Assembly (NCBI RefSeq): GCF_052324685.1
Contig: NC_135220.1
Coordinates: forward strand, 5,524,350 to 5,588,349
Direction: 5' to 3'
Length of the DNA: 64,000 bases
Origin: Brachyhypopomus gauderio
Lineage: Eukaryota; Chordata; Actinopteri; Gymnotiformes; Hypopomidae
Part shown: positions 1 through 12,310 of the stretch, one piece after another
How the letters are laid out: each line of letters opens with the position of its first letter
How positions within the stretch are numbered: position 1 is the stretch's first letter
Program-made: the position numbers and the translations under genes
The notes under the pieces: model-generated
The model's input: only the letters and a program-made list of their open reading frames with translations
Told to the model about the DNA's origin: nothing
The model's database searches: none

Positions 1-3000
1 TACTATGCCCGAAATACGACCATACAACGCAGTCGGGTCCCCTCATATAGCATGGTCGGATGGGCGGGGTCGGATGGGCGGGGTTGGGTGTGTAGGGGTG
101 GAGTCGTGGCCCCGCCCCTTTCCCCTTTTCAGGACGCGCTCGCAGGTGCCCCAGGGAACGATCTGCGTTTATCGCCCATTGATTATTGTAAATCTCATCA
201 ATAGACGATCGTTAATCTCCTTAAAGTAACCCAGACAAGATTACGACATTCACTTGAACAAGATTACGACAATCATGTTGATTAATCTTTTATCTGTATT
301 CTACAGCTCTACGTGACACAAATAGTATAGCATGGAAATGGTGAAGAAAAGCGTTTTTGCATGACCGTAGTGCCGTAGTGGACAAGAGGCTGGAGACTCA
401 GACTAAAATCATTTGTAGTTAATTACTCTATACCAGAAATCACTTTTTCTTATTCGTAGCTTCATTGAAAAAACAAAGCGCTCCACACTTCATTGAAAAA
501 ACAAAGCGCTCCACACGAACCTCTATGGGCACGCAGCGCCCTCTGTCGGCCATGTAGCACATATTGTGCATTGTTTTCTAACTTTTAAATATTATTCTAT
601 TTTCTAACTTTAAAAAACAACTGGATAATCATGACAAACAACAGCGAACGTGGAAACATGTTCATGCAACAGCAGTGTACAGTCTGCCGGTATAGAGGAT
701 GCTCTGTCCAGATGTTCTGTGTTCAGTAGACCCAGTGTCGCCCAAATATAGTGAGATTTTGCATTAATGTAAAGTGTTAAAACATTCTGCCTCGATACAC
801 AGTCCCGTTGTTCATGTCCCAGTTTAGTAAGTTCGTGTTCATTTTGCTTTTTGTTGACACTTACAGACTACCACGACAAAAAAAACAGGCACGTCAACCT
901 ACTTGGTCTACAGCTAACAAGTCTGAACAATGCTCGATTGAGTCGTGAGTGAGGAGCGTTTTACGAGGACAACGTCCCGGGTTTTGCTCATTTTCGGTAA
1001 CAAAGAGACACGCTGAGTTCATGTGTCCCCCGAGCGGACACCGCGGGGACGCGCTCACGCGCGTGAAAAGGAACGCTGTTCTCCCCCGACGTGTTCGCAG
1101 CGGGTAACGGGTCAGAATTAACTCGGCTGACCCCAACAATATCGCCTTGTAAACCCCTGCGTCCCGAATCTGTGCTTATTCAGCCGACCAGCTCGCAGTC
1201 TGGCCCGATGTTTGTCCTCGTTTGAATTTTAAAAGTGTGAAGTAGTTAAGAGAGTGAATGGTTTCTCAATGCATTAGGTCTAAATGTGTCGGTGGATCTG
1301 CCCATCACGACTGAATGTGACGGTGTTAAATGGTCTCATTTAGCATTTGGGAAGGCTGGACGTGTCAAGCGCCGCAGGGTGTGTAGAAGCGGAGGGCTGT
1401 GCTACACCTGTCTATGGGCGCTATTGTCCGCGCCGCCCGGAATGTAGCGGTATGCAGAAGAGTTCACACGTCGTTCATGCGTCCTGGCCGACGCCAAAAA
1501 GACGGAGGTCAAATGGGCAAGGCTGCTGTAAAAGTCATCACAGTTAACAGAGTCATAAGCACCGGCGAAATGGCCGTCGAGTTCTAAGATTTCCTGCTTA
1601 ACTTAAATTGAACCTTGCACGTCTAATTCGCAAGGGAACATCTTTGTATTGTACTTTAGCAGAATAAACCAGATTAAACAGCTGGTTGTACACGTTGCAT
1701 GGGACGCAATATCATGTGATAGTTCTGTGGCGTCATGTTTTTGATCTTCCTATATTTGATTTGTCACATTTGAATTTATAGTTTGTTGTTTTCTGTCACG
1801 TGTTGTGACTTTGCTTTCTTGTGCATGAACATCTTGTATGCCAGTGACGGTAATAGATCACCCTGAGTGGTAACATGTAACTGGTTTCATTTTTGGTCAC
1901 TCAGAATCAGAAAATAGTCACGGGTCACACTTCCTGTCCCCACACTTCCTGTCCCGCTCGAGAGTGACCTGCTAGGCTGGACGTCAAAAAGACCAAAAGT
2001 GTAAAAATGTCTTCTGTGAAGAACACATGTTCTCCTTGTGTTGCTTAAGGAGACACAATCCAGCGGCTAAGGCCCTGTGGGGGGTGTCCTCATCCTGGGA
2101 CCTGCTGACTTATCACATCCTCACCAGGACATTAGGACTATACGCCTAGGTGTCTCTTATAGTTGTTTGGATGTATATAGGTTGTTTGCTTAGATCAAGT
2201 TATGCGTTTTCTGTTTGTCTTTGTGTTTGTGTATGTGTGTTTGTGTGTGTGTGTGTGTGTGTGTTTTCAATCATACGTTTCTAAAAGCTTGAAATGGTTT
2301 CTGTTTACTTCAGTTGCTGTGTGTACAGAGAGCTCTGCCGTGTTTCTTTGCTTCCACTTACTGTGAGTGTGCTCCTACCCGGCTTCGCAGTGTTCAGAAT
2401 AACACGCTACACACACTTAACACTCAACACACTACACACACCGAGTACACTGACTGGATCTTAGCTGATGTAAAGGACACCTAAGGCAGGTGGGAGTCCA
2501 CCACTGGGGGGCGCTCTCTATGAGCTGTGATCTCTGATGCAGGATGACTTGAGAGATTCCAGCTCCCTGAGGGGAAGCCACTGTCTCTCATCAGTGTGAA
2601 TTATGGGCCCATAAACGCTACGGCCTGTTCACCAGGTCAGTCATGCCCTCATCCCGTCTGTGAGCTCTAACGAGGCTTTCATGTCTCTCTCTGTCTCTGG
2701 GCATGTGCAGGTCTCGTTCTGAGAGAAAGCAGACCACCATATAGTCAACATCACACATGCTTTGGCCAGTAAATACAGTCTTCACTTTCTGCATGTAGAT
2801 CTCAACAAATGTCCTTGACTCCCAGCTCAAGATGGCATGCAAACGGTGAGTCAGATTACTAATTACATTTAATCTGGCTCATATTGTGATTAGACTTAAA
2901 TTACACAACTCACAAGTAAAAAAATTTGATTGTTTACTTTAGATTGGTAGATTGTAGGTGTCTATCTTGCACTGCAGACCCGGACGTGTGTGCACACACC

Positions 3001-4021
3001 CACAGACATCAAGTTAGTTGTCAGTTCCCAAGTGAGTGTAAGTGTGAATTAACAACTCTGCTTGGTTTGACTTGCTCATGGTGCATAGGAGGTGTGTGCT
3101 GATGGGGGGGTGGGGGGGTCCACTGGATGTCTCAGCAGGGAGCAGATAAGATACTGTAGACGTGCCTCTCACTGGCACAACCCCCTGGAATTTAAGCTCA
3201 AACATATGGCCAACAACTCCCACTGTTTCTCACAGGGAGCACAGGAATTCTAGCTTAATGACCTCTGGAGCCTTAATGACCTCTGGAGCCTTAATGACCT
3301 GGGTGGCGAGGCTCTTCTGTCTGTCGTGGGCCCTAACCTTCCTCTGCAAAAACAAATACACAAATACATGAGCTCAGGTGTCCTGTGGGGAGGAGAGGTT
3401 TGAATAACTGCATGTGTGGAAAAAGACATTTGCAAATGTTTACAGAGTGGTTGTTTACAAAGTGATTGTTTACAAACAGTTCTGCAATAAGATGCATTAA
3501 ACCCACAACGGCATTTGCAGGATAAGTGGAGTTACAGAGCAGTCAAGGGAAAATGTCTCTCAGAAACCAGAGCAGGTACAAAGCAGGTATTTTAGGAGCA
3601 AGTACATTTTACTCATGCACCATTTATAAACGAAGGGAAGACGTGATCACGATCACAGAAAATATTTTGTTTACTGTGATAAAAACATGAATAGACTCAG
3701 AAAGGTGTATATAGTGTGTATAGGTGTATATAGTGTGTATAGGTGTATATAGTGTTCAACAGGCAACACTGCAGTTTTGTATAGCAACATACAAACACAA
3801 GCCTTGTGTGCAGTAACACACAAACATACACACAAGCAATGTTCATTCTTGCAATCAATTGCAGACACTGAATAGGTGTTAATCCTGGCATTGAAATTCT
3901 GGGTTTTGGTCAAGAAATCCCAGATCAAGGAGACCAGCTCAAGTGTTAGTGGCTGTTATGGTTCTTTTGTTACTTTTGCTTGGTGCAGGGTGTCAGGGTG
4001 TAAGGGCAAAGTGTTGAGTGT
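1..4021. other. Intergenic DNA, no gene recognised
   Basis: I see no exon chain, domain or RNA gene on either strand. Open frames here are short and show no protein family I know. The stretch around 1,020-1,500 is richer in CpG than its surroundings and could be a distant promoter, but nothing transcribed can be attached to it. A short (TG)n tract lies at about 2,221-2,263, and a 19-bp unit is repeated about three times near 3,252-3,300. Confidence 0.6.
460..515. repeat. 28-bp perfect tandem duplication
   Basis: Two adjacent identical 28-bp units (460-487 and 488-515) start cttcattgaaa and end gcgctccaca. The perfect identity suggests a recent duplication. No function can be assigned. Confidence 0.9.
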
Positions 4022-4160
4022 GGTGGGTGAGGGTGGGCAGGGTGGTGCGTTGGGGAGGTGTTGGGTGTGGAGGGTGGGCAGGGTGGTGCGTTGGGGAGGT
4101 GTTGGGTGTGGAGGGTGGGCAGGGTGGTGCGTTGGGGAGGTGTTGGGTGTGGAGGGTGGG
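4022..4160. repeat. G-rich minisatellite, 41-bp unit
   Basis: About three copies of a 41-bp unit built from gggtgggcagggtggtgcg and ttggggaggtgttgggtgtg. The plus strand is strongly G-rich with many GGG runs, so G-quadruplex formation is possible. The open frames read through it on both strands are products of the repeat. Confidence 0.9.
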
Positions 4161-4381
4161 AGAAGGGTGGTGGTGTTGGGGGTGCATGTTTGTATTCCCA
4201 CCTGCACTCTGGTGTCATGTGTATTCCTGTCCTGTTCACCTGGGTTAGGGGTGCGAGACCAGACTCCTTCAGTCTTACAGGTGCACCAAGGAGACTCAAG
4301 TTGTCCAGGTGAAACAGAAACGATCCTCCTCATTTCTGACCCTAGTGAAACTTTAATCTTAGCATCCAGGTGACTATGTCA

Positions 4382-4545
4382 ACTCCAGTCCTGGTGATCA
4401 CCAGCCCAACTCCAGTCCTGGTGATCCACCAGCCCAACTCCAGTCCTGGTGATCCACCAGCCCAACTCCAGTCTGAGTGATCCACCAGCCCAAGTCCAGT
4501 CCTGGTGATCCACCTGCCCAACTCCAGTCCTGGTGACCTACTACT
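4382..4545. repeat. Minisatellite, 28-bp unit
   Basis: About six copies of a unit beginning tccagtcctggtgatccacc and ending agcccaac. The copies have diverged slightly, for example one reads tctgagtgatc. Confidence 0.9.
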
Positions 4546-4612
4546 CTGCAGAGTTCAGTTCCAGCCCACCCAGCTCTAACATTCAGAGACCACAACAGGC
4601 CTTGATTAACTG

Positions 4613-4735
4613 GATCAGGTGAGTTGGGTTTGGTACCTTGATCAGGTGAGTTAGGTTTGGTACCTTGATCAGGTGAGTTGGGTTTGGTACCTTGATCAGG
4701 TGAGTTGGGTTTGGTACATTGATCCGGGGAGGTTT
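4613..4735. repeat. Minisatellite, 27-bp unit
   Basis: Four and a half copies of a unit beginning gatcaggtgagttgggtttg and ending gtacctt. Because 27 is a multiple of three, the minus strand reads as a repeating peptide. I do not treat that as a gene. Confidence 0.9.
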
Positions 4736-5654
4736 GGGGTTGGACAGCTTCCCATCGTAATGTCTTAGACCTACATTGTTTTTGGATGTCACAATATAAA
4801 TGAATATTTTCAGATTCAGGTGATTCTCTATTTTTTAATATGGACGAGTCGTTTTTTGCTTGCATATGTCAAGCGATACATCCAGACTATGAAATGAGAT
4901 CTATTTCTTTGTAGCATTGCGCCATCTGTTGGCGGTTACTTGTAACGTTCGTTTTTGTCCACTAGGAGGCATCAAAACCGCGAAACTTGTTTCTTCATAA
5001 AGAGTATTTACTAAAGAGGCGCTTTTAGCGGCGAAGTGCTGATATTAGCGACTCTTTTTCCGTTTAATTTTACGCTTGGTTTTTATGTTCATGTATTTTA
5101 TTTCATTTTCCTTCATTTTCATTATTTTATTTTCATTGTTCTTTGCTTTATATAAAAATGTCAATTTATTATTCCATTAATATCATTCTCTAAAGTAAAA
5201 AACTTCAGTCAGTAGTTTAGTTGAGACTGCACTGTGTGCTCAAAGCAGCATTCTGCAGCATGTGTTTCTAATTAAAGCATGTATGACCTTAGCTTCACGT
5301 GTTTGGACACTATCAGCACGACAGGGATATTGATCAGGGTTCCTTTGTCTTGTCTGTTGGAAGGTCGACCAGGCTGTTAGTGACGAGGCACGCAAGGATC
5401 TGTGGGCGTGCTGTATTGACACTTCCACAGCCATGGACATGAACAGGCAACCTCCTTTATTCATTCCTGTACAGCTGGGTCTTCTTGCTCGGACATATAG
5501 ACTTTTGTTTCAGAAGCATACTGAACACTGTTGGTATCTGGAGCACTGCTAATGGGACTAGAGTGGCTTCAGCTGGCAATCTATGAACTTTATGTAATTC
5601 TATTTTATTAATATCTGACAACTGATAACATGGTTCACCTCAGTACAGTATAAC

Positions 5655-6890
5655 CTTTGTGTGTTGTGCATGTCTGTTTGTGTTTGTGTGTGCATGTCTG
5701 TGTGTGTTTGTGTGTGTGCATGTCTGTGTTTGTGTGTGTGTGTGAGTCTGTGTTTGTGTGTGTGAGTCGGTTTGTGTTTATGTGTTGTGCATGTCTGTGT
5801 GTGTTTGTATGTGTGCATGTCTGTGTGTGTTTGTGTGTGTGCATGTCTGTGTGTGTTTGTGTATTGTGCATGTCTGTGTGTGTTTGTGTGTGTGCATGTC
5901 TGTGTTTGTGTGTGTGTGTGTGAGTCTGTGTTTGTGTGTGTGAGTCGGTTTGTGTTTGTGTTGTGCATGTCTGTGTGTGTTTGTGTGTGTGCATGTCTGT
6001 GTGTGTTTGTGTATTGTGCATGTCTGTGTGTGTTTGTGTGTGTGCATGTCTGTGTGTGTTTGTGTGTATGCATGTCTGTGTGTGTTTGTGTGTGTGCATG
6101 TCTGTGTTTGTGTGTGTGTGTGAGTCTGTGTTTGTGTGTGTGAGTCGGTTTGTGTTTATGTGTTGTGCATGTCTGTGTGTGTTTGTGTGTGTGCATGTCT
6201 GTGTGTGTTTGTTTGTGTGCATGTCTGTGTGTGTTTGTGTGTGTGCATGTCTGTGTGTGTTTGTGTGTGTGCATGTCTGTTTGTGTGTGTGCTTGTCTGT
6301 GTGTGTTTGTGTGTGTGCATGTCTGTGTGTGTTTGTGTGTGTGCATGTCTGTGTGTGTTTGTGTGTGTGCATGTCTGTGTGTGTTTGTGTGTGTGCATGT
6401 CTGTGTGTGTTTGTGTGTATGCATGTCTGTGTGTGTTTGTGTGTGTGCATGTCTGTGTTTGTGTGTGTGTGTGAGTCTGTGTTTGTGTGTGTGAGTCGGT
6501 TTGTGTTTATGTGTTGTGCATGTCTGTGTGTGTTTGTGTGTGTGCATGTCTGTGTGTGTTTGTGTGTGTGCATGTCTGTGTGTGTTTGTGTGTGTGCATG
6601 TCTGTTTGTGTGTGTGCTTGTCTGTGTGTGTTTGTGTGTGTGCATGTCTGTGTGTGTTTGTGTGTGTGCATGTCTGTGTGTGTTTGTGTATTGTGCATGT
6701 CTGTGTGTGTTTGTGTGTGTGCTTGTCTGTGTGTGTTTGTGTGTGTGCATGTCTGTGTGTGTTTGTGTGTGTGCATGTCTGTGTGTGTTTGTGTGTGTGC
6801 ATGTCTGTGTGTGTTTGTGTGTGTGCATGTCTGTGTGTGTTTGTGTGTGTGCATGTCTGTGTGTGTTTGTGTGTGTGCATGTCTGTGTTT
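5655..6890. repeat. 1.2-kb TG-rich variable array with higher-order structure
   Basis: The basic 26-bp unit is gcatgtctgtgtgtgtttgt followed by gtgtgt. Variant units with gagtcggtttgtgttta recur at about 5,764, 5,942, 6,143 and 6,492. A block of roughly 350 bp starting near 6,136 is repeated near 6,487, so the array has grown by block duplication. Alternating purine-pyrimidine runs of this length can adopt Z-DNA. Open frames of up to 426 codons here are repeat artefacts. Confidence 0.95.
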
Positions 6891-6997
6891 ATTAGGTAAA
6901 TGTTTTGGCAGTTTGGAGTTCTGCTCCAGTAGTTGATGATGTAACAGTTGCATCATACAGACACCCAAAATGCATCATCACTCAGCAGGGCTGCTCA

Positions 6998-7672
6998 CCA
7001 CACCTGAGCTCTGCCACAAACACCTGAGCTCTGCCACACACACCTGAGCACTGCCACAAACACATGAGCTCTGCCACAATCACCTGAGCTCTGCCACACA
7101 CACCTGAGCACTGCCACAAACACCTGAGCTCTGCCACAAACACCTGAGCACTGCCACAATCACCTGAGCTCTGCCACGATCACCTGAGCTCTGCCACGAA
7201 CACCTGAGCTCTGCCACGAACACCTGAGCTCTGCCACGAACACCTGAGCTCTGCCACGAACACCTGAGCTCTGCCACGAACACCTGAGCTCTGCCACGAA
7301 CACCTGAGCTCTGCTACAAACACCTGAGCTCTGCTAGAAAAACCTGAGCACTGCCACGATCACCTGAGCTCTGCCACGATCACCTGAGCTCTGCCACGAA
7401 CACCTGAGCTCTGCCACGAACACCTGAGCTCTGCCACGAACACCTGAGCTCTGCCACGAACACCTGAGCTCTGCTACAAACACCTGAGCTCTGCTAGAAA
7501 AACCTGAGCACTGCCACGATCACCTGAGCTCTGCCACGATCACCTGAGCTCTGCCACGAACACCTGAGCTCTGCTACGAACACCTGAGCTCTGCCACGAA
7601 CACCTGAGCTCTGCCACAAACACCTGAGCTCTGCCACAAACACCTGAGCTCTGCCACAATCACCTAAGCTCT
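6998..7672. repeat. 20-bp minisatellite, about 34 copies
   Basis: The unit is cacctgagctctgccacgaa, with variants ending acaaa, acaat and acgat. A distinctive pair (ctgctagaaa then aacctgagca) recurs 160 bp apart, near 7,333 and 7,493. This shows that an eight-unit block was duplicated as a whole. Confidence 0.95.
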
Positions 7673-7761
7673 CAGTGTCTGTGTTCTGTGCAGTTCTGAA
7701 GCTCTAAGTGTCTGTGTTCAAAGCTTTGTGTTTCCAAAAGTAGCCATCTGTATTACAGTGG

Positions 7762-7912
7762 ACAGGGGAGAGAGGGTAGGGAGAGGAGACAGGGAAGAGA
7801 GGATAAGGGACAGGGGAGAGGGGAGAGAGGGGACAGGGGACATGGGAGAGAGGAGAGGGGGAGAGGGGACATGGGAGAGAGGAGAGAGGGGACAGGGGAG
7901 AGGGGGAACATT
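7762..7912. repeat. Purine-rich (GGGAGA/GGGACA) tract
   Basis: About 150 bp of almost pure purine on the plus strand, made of ggggacaggggagag-like units. It is a mirror-like polypurine tract able in principle to form a triplex. No gene is present. Confidence 0.9.
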
Positions 7913-8082
7913 ACTGGTATGACAATACTCAGGGTCAAAGTCCGGTCTAGGTGTAAAAAAGGTGTTCTGACACACTGTCTTTATAAGATTTTCCTTACTC
8001 AAGCAGGCTGCTGGTTTTCCAGGTGTTTCCTCACCATAAAGGTGTGTGTGTGTGTGTGGATGGATCCAGGTGTCTCCTCACC

Positions 8083-8085
8083 ATA

Positions 8086-8183
<98 letters not shown>
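8083..8183. repeat. (TG)n microsatellite
   Basis: About 50 uninterrupted TG units. A shorter TG tract at 8,041-8,058 and the shared flank tcctcaccataaag suggest that the repeat and its flank were duplicated together. Confidence 0.95.
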
Positions 8184-8184
<1 letters not shown>

Positions 8185-8416
8185 TGAGTGTGTATGGTTG
8201 AATCTATGAGTCTTCTCACCATAAAGAGCACCACATTCACACACATGCCTCAGTGAGGAGGTGCAGGTGCAGGAGAAGATGTTTCAGGAAGAGTGTGGGA
8301 GGCAGTCATGTCTCGTGTGTTTGTGTAACCTGTAGTCATGTGTCAGATGCACACTGTGTGGATCAGTGTGCAGATCAGAGTATCTGAGATGTTCAGATGT
8401 TTAGTTCTGGTTTACA

Positions 8417-8732
8417 TGTTTGACATGTTCTCAGTGTTTGGGTGTGATATGTTCTCAGTGTTTGGGTGTGATATGTTCTCAGTGTTTGTGTGTGATATGT
8501 TCTCAGTGTTTGGGTGTGATATGTTCTCAGTGTTTGGGTGTGATATGTTCTCAGTGTTTGGGTGTGATATGTTCTCAGTGTTTGTGTGTGATATGTTCTC
8601 AGTGTTTGGGTGTGATATGTTCTCAGTGTTTGTGTGTGATATGTTTTCAGTGTTTGGGTGTGATATGTTCTCAGTGTTTGGGTGTGATATGTTCTCAGTG
8701 TTTGGGTGTGATATGTTCTCAGTGTTTGGGTA
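8417..8732. repeat. 24-bp minisatellite, 13 copies, frame-preserving
   Basis: The unit is gatatgttctcagtgtttgg plus gtgt, with a gtgt/ggtg variant. The unit length is divisible by three, so the plus strand stays open and reads MFSVFGCD repeatedly within a 162-codon frame. There is no flanking exon, splice pattern or conserved domain, so it is treated as a repeat. Confidence 0.9.
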
Positions 8733-9010
8733 CTCTTCCCATAGAGTACAGAATGATCACTCTACGCAGTTTCAGTTTCTGCTTGTGTGTGTTGTGAATG
8801 GCGTGCGACCTGTAGTCATGTGGTGAATGTACTTTGCTTAGCAACTTTGCATGTTGGCTAGTGGTTGCCACTGCTAACTCATGTTTCAGAAAACAAAAGG
8901 AGCTACACAGGAGTGTGTGCGTGTGTGTGCATACTTGCGTATGTGTGTGTGTGTGTTTGTGTATGCAGGCCTGGGTTGTTGTCCCTTGTGTACTGTGTTC
9001 TTTATAGAGT

Positions 9011-9015
<5 letters not shown>

Positions 9016-9072
<57 letters not shown>

Positions 9073-9165
9073 CCTTACTCTCTCTCTTTCTCCCTTACTC
9101 TGTCTCTCCCTCTCTCCCCCTCACTCTCTCTCCCTCTCCCCCACCCTATCTCTCTCTCTTTCTAT
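9016..9165. repeat. (TC)n microsatellite and degenerate flank
   Basis: A pure (TC)n core at 9,016-9,070 passes into decayed CTCTCCC-rich sequence. A further (TG)n tract lies at about 9,198-9,231. Confidence 0.9.
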
Positions 9166-9382
9166 TTTAGCTACAAGACGGACAATGACATTTACTGTAT
9201 TGTGTGTGTGTGTGAGTGTGTGTGTGTGTGTAACGCTGCATGGTTTCTTTATCACTGACACCACTGGATAGCAGCACTGTCTGTGGAGCTGCATAACGGA
9301 AGCAGATGGGTGGTGCAGCCACTGAGCTCCACCCGCAATCTAATCATTAACAAGCACTCATGGGGGGTCTGCTTCAGCTTCA

Positions 9383-9680
9383 CTCCATACTGCCCTACAC
9401 CATACTGCTCTGCTTCATACTGCCCTAATCCATACTGTCCTACTCCATACTGCCCTACTCCATACTGCCCTACTCATACTGCCCTACTCATACTTCCCTA
9501 CTCCATACTGCCCTACTCCATACTGCCCTACTCCATACTGCCCTACTCATACTTCCCTACTCCATACTTCCCTACTCCATACTGCCCTACTCATACTGCC
9601 CTACTCCATACTGTCCTACTCCATACTGCCCTACTCATACTGCCCTACTCCATAATGCCCTACTCATACTGCCCTATATA
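9383..9680. repeat. 14/15-bp minisatellite
   Basis: About 20 copies of ccatactgccctact and the shorter catactgccctact. Mixed unit lengths make the reading frame shift repeatedly. Confidence 0.9.
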
Positions 9681-9770
9681 TAAAATATGAGACAGACAAA
9701 GAGAAAGACAGAGAGAAATTTCAATAGCGAGTGGTCTTTTCCTCTTTTATCACTTTCACAGATAAACATG

Positions 9771-10291
9771 TGAATGAACATGTCCAGGACACGTGAAGCT
9801 GAGGTGAATGAACGTGTCCAGGTCACGTGAAGCTGAGGTGAATGAACGTGTCCAGGACACATGAAGCTGAGGTGAATGAACGTGTCCAGGACACATGAAG
9901 CTGAGGTGAATGAACGTGTCCAGGACACATGAAGCTGAGGTGAATGAACGTGTCCAGGTCACATGAAGCTGAGTTGAATGAACGTGTCCAGGACACATGA
10001 AGCTGAGGTGAATGAACGTGTCCAGGACACGTGAAGCTGAGGTGAATGAACGTGTCCAGGACACATGAAGCTGAGGTGAATGAACGTGTCCAGGACACAT
10101 GAAGCTGAGGTGAATGAACATGTCCAGGACACATGAAGCTGAGGTGAATGAACGTGTCCAGGTCACGTGAAGCTGAGGTGAATGAACGTGTCCAGGTCAC
10201 ATGAAGCTGAGGTGAATGAACGTGTCCAGGTCACGTGAAGCTGAGATGAATGAACGTGTCCAGGTCACATGAAGCTGAGGTGAATGAACGT
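9771..10291. repeat. 34-bp minisatellite with recurring E-box
   Basis: About 15 copies of a 34-bp unit beginning gaatgaacgtgtccaggaca. The variable position turns CACATG into CACGTG in five copies (9,790, 9,824, 10,028, 10,164 and 10,232). Three of these read TCACGTGA, the palindromic E-box bound by USF and MiT/TFE factors. The array lies about 3 kb upstream of the probable tp53inp2 promoter. Regulatory use is only a possibility. Confidence 0.9.
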
Positions 10292-11880
10292 GCATTTGCA
10301 AACAGTTAATTCATATAGAAAAAGATTAGTTGGGTGTTTAAGTAGGTCAGTATACATTCCCAAGAATGCAACAAATTACAGCATTAATATTCACGCCACC
10401 ACTATGTGAAAGCCATTTCATGTAAGCAGTCATAGGTATGATAGCAGCAACTGAGAAAAGAACAGATTGGGAGAATTTCTTTTTCCATCCACATTCCACA
10501 AGTATATTCCATTAGAACTACTGTTCCCATAATGCTCTTGGGGCAGATCATCACTTCTCATTGAATTCATTGAGAGCTTGAGGTGCACATGACAGAAAAA
10601 CAATCCTTCACAACTCCATGACCTTTCACCCACTTCTCCTAGTTGAATCGGTCGGAAATCAGTTGGAGTTTCCGTCTGGCCACAAAGCACAATCTGGGAA
10701 AAATGGGATTGGAAGAAAAAAAGACATTTACTGCCTGGGAATCTCTTTGTTTGATATTTGTATTTTTTCTTCTTTATAAAGGCTTGCAGCAACGAACTCA
10801 CCCATCTAACAGTCATGAGGAACACCGTGGTCAGTTATAGCCTTTACACGATTAGCCTGGTACACGCTGTGCTATGAATTTAAAGCAGAAGATGATTTTA
10901 AATACCATTAAATAGCTGAATTCCAGTGACACCATTTACATTCATCTTTGGTCAAGCCCTATTTAGAAACTGGCCCTTGGCCCTCATATAGGTTTCCATT
11001 ATATATACTCTGAATTAGGGTGTCCTTAGAGATGGTCCCTCATCATACACCAGGGGCCCCTTACGCCATGAACTCCAGCAAGAGGAATGCTAGCTGTTGG
11101 TGTTGTGTTGCACCTGGTAACCGTAGAGACCAGAGCCAGCCAGCCGATTGGTTTGAGCCTGAATATCGCGTTCCACAGACGAGGAGGTTGCTATGAAGTT
11201 CAACTAGTGTGCCATTGATTTTTATCAAATGACGTCACATTCCCTAAAAGTGCAGACGAGGTGTGGCCGGAGCTGTAACCTGTTTGGGTGCGTTCAGGCA
11301 TGAAACGGTTTTGAAAACAATTTCAGGATCTGGGGTATTCACTGGAACTACCTGAACACGTAAACCAATCCAACAGATGGTCACAGAACGTTCTTCAATA
11401 GGTGTGTCGTGGTCTTTTGGACACATCTGCACCCTGGGTCTGTGTGTGCCTCTGCACCTGTAGGGGCCATCACGTTACCATGCTATATAAAAATACATAA
11501 ATAATCTAAGGTTGAAAAAGTCTCTAGTGATAGATGTAAGAGGAGTGTGTAAGTGTTGGTGTGAATCTACCGTGGTTAAAGAACAACCCAAATCTGCAAG
11601 AGAAGTGGTTTTCTCCTTCAAACACTGTGTTACTCTTAAATTTACTAAAAGCAGTGTTTACCAAAATAACGCAACCAATAGGTATGAACACAAGCAGTCA
11701 CTCCACTTTACAACACTGTGGTAATGTGAGCATGCCTGTTTAGGAAAAAAGAAAAACTCTCGGATAAAGAAAATAGACCTGTCTCCGCCTGTTCCCCGCC
11801 CAGGTGGGGAAAATCTGAGTCAACATAATTCTGCTATTAGCATCCACCCAGTGTGCAGGTTTGATGACCAGCGGGCAGGG
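10292..11880. other. Intergenic, no gene recognised
   Basis: AT-rich unique-looking sequence. No exon chain, RNA gene or known repeat was recognised on either strand. Confidence 0.5.
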
Positions 11881-11895
11881 TGGTGGATGATGTGA

Positions 11896-11970
11896 GCTGT
11901 GGTGAAGACATGTGTGGTGAAGAGATGTGTGGTGAAGACATGTGTGGTGAAGACATGTGTGGTGAAGGTG
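11896..11970. repeat. 15-bp short tandem repeat
   Basis: Four to five copies of tgtggtgaagacatg, one with agatg in place of acatg. Confidence 0.85.
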
Positions 11971-12164
11971 AAGTGGAAGTCTTGCTGAGACATGATATAC
12001 TACGAGGCCACATTTAATCAAAATTTAATCACATTTAATCAAACGTGAGCAGCACTAAAACCGTATTACTGTAGATTATCAGAAACATAATTTGTAATCG
12101 AAACTCATATAACACTGGAGTGGAGTTGATGTATCTTCAGAAGATGTTTATTAATCTTTCATCA

Positions 12165-12310
12165 ATGTTATCCATCCATTATCTTTACCGCTTCCCCGCT
12201 TTACCGTGGTCGGGACACGGGACACACACACAGACACACACACACCCAGACGGCCAGCCAACACAACGCCCGGAGAAACCCCGTGCTTGCGTGGAGAACA
12301 TGCAAACTGA
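12165..12310. repeat. Fragment of a common fish dispersed repeat
   Basis: The stretch contains tccatccattatctttaccg near its start and ggagaacatgcaaactg at its end, with a CA-rich stretch between. This phrase order is familiar from dispersed repeats in many fish genomes, recognised from memory. The copy is degraded and I cannot name the family. Confidence 0.55.

Noticed and set aside
5600..6895. Open frames of up to 426 codons on both strands
   Set aside because: They are translations of a TG/CA-rich array and consist of repeating HTHKHTQT or [12 protein letters not shown] peptides. No start context, splice sites or domain.
6998..7672. CRISPR-like regular array
   Set aside because: The repeats are directly adjacent with no unique spacers, and the setting is a vertebrate genome. 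It is a minisatellite.
8338..8826. 162-codon frame with repeated MFSVFGCD
   Set aside because: A 24-bp repeat keeps any frame open. There are no flanking exons or sign of protein selection.
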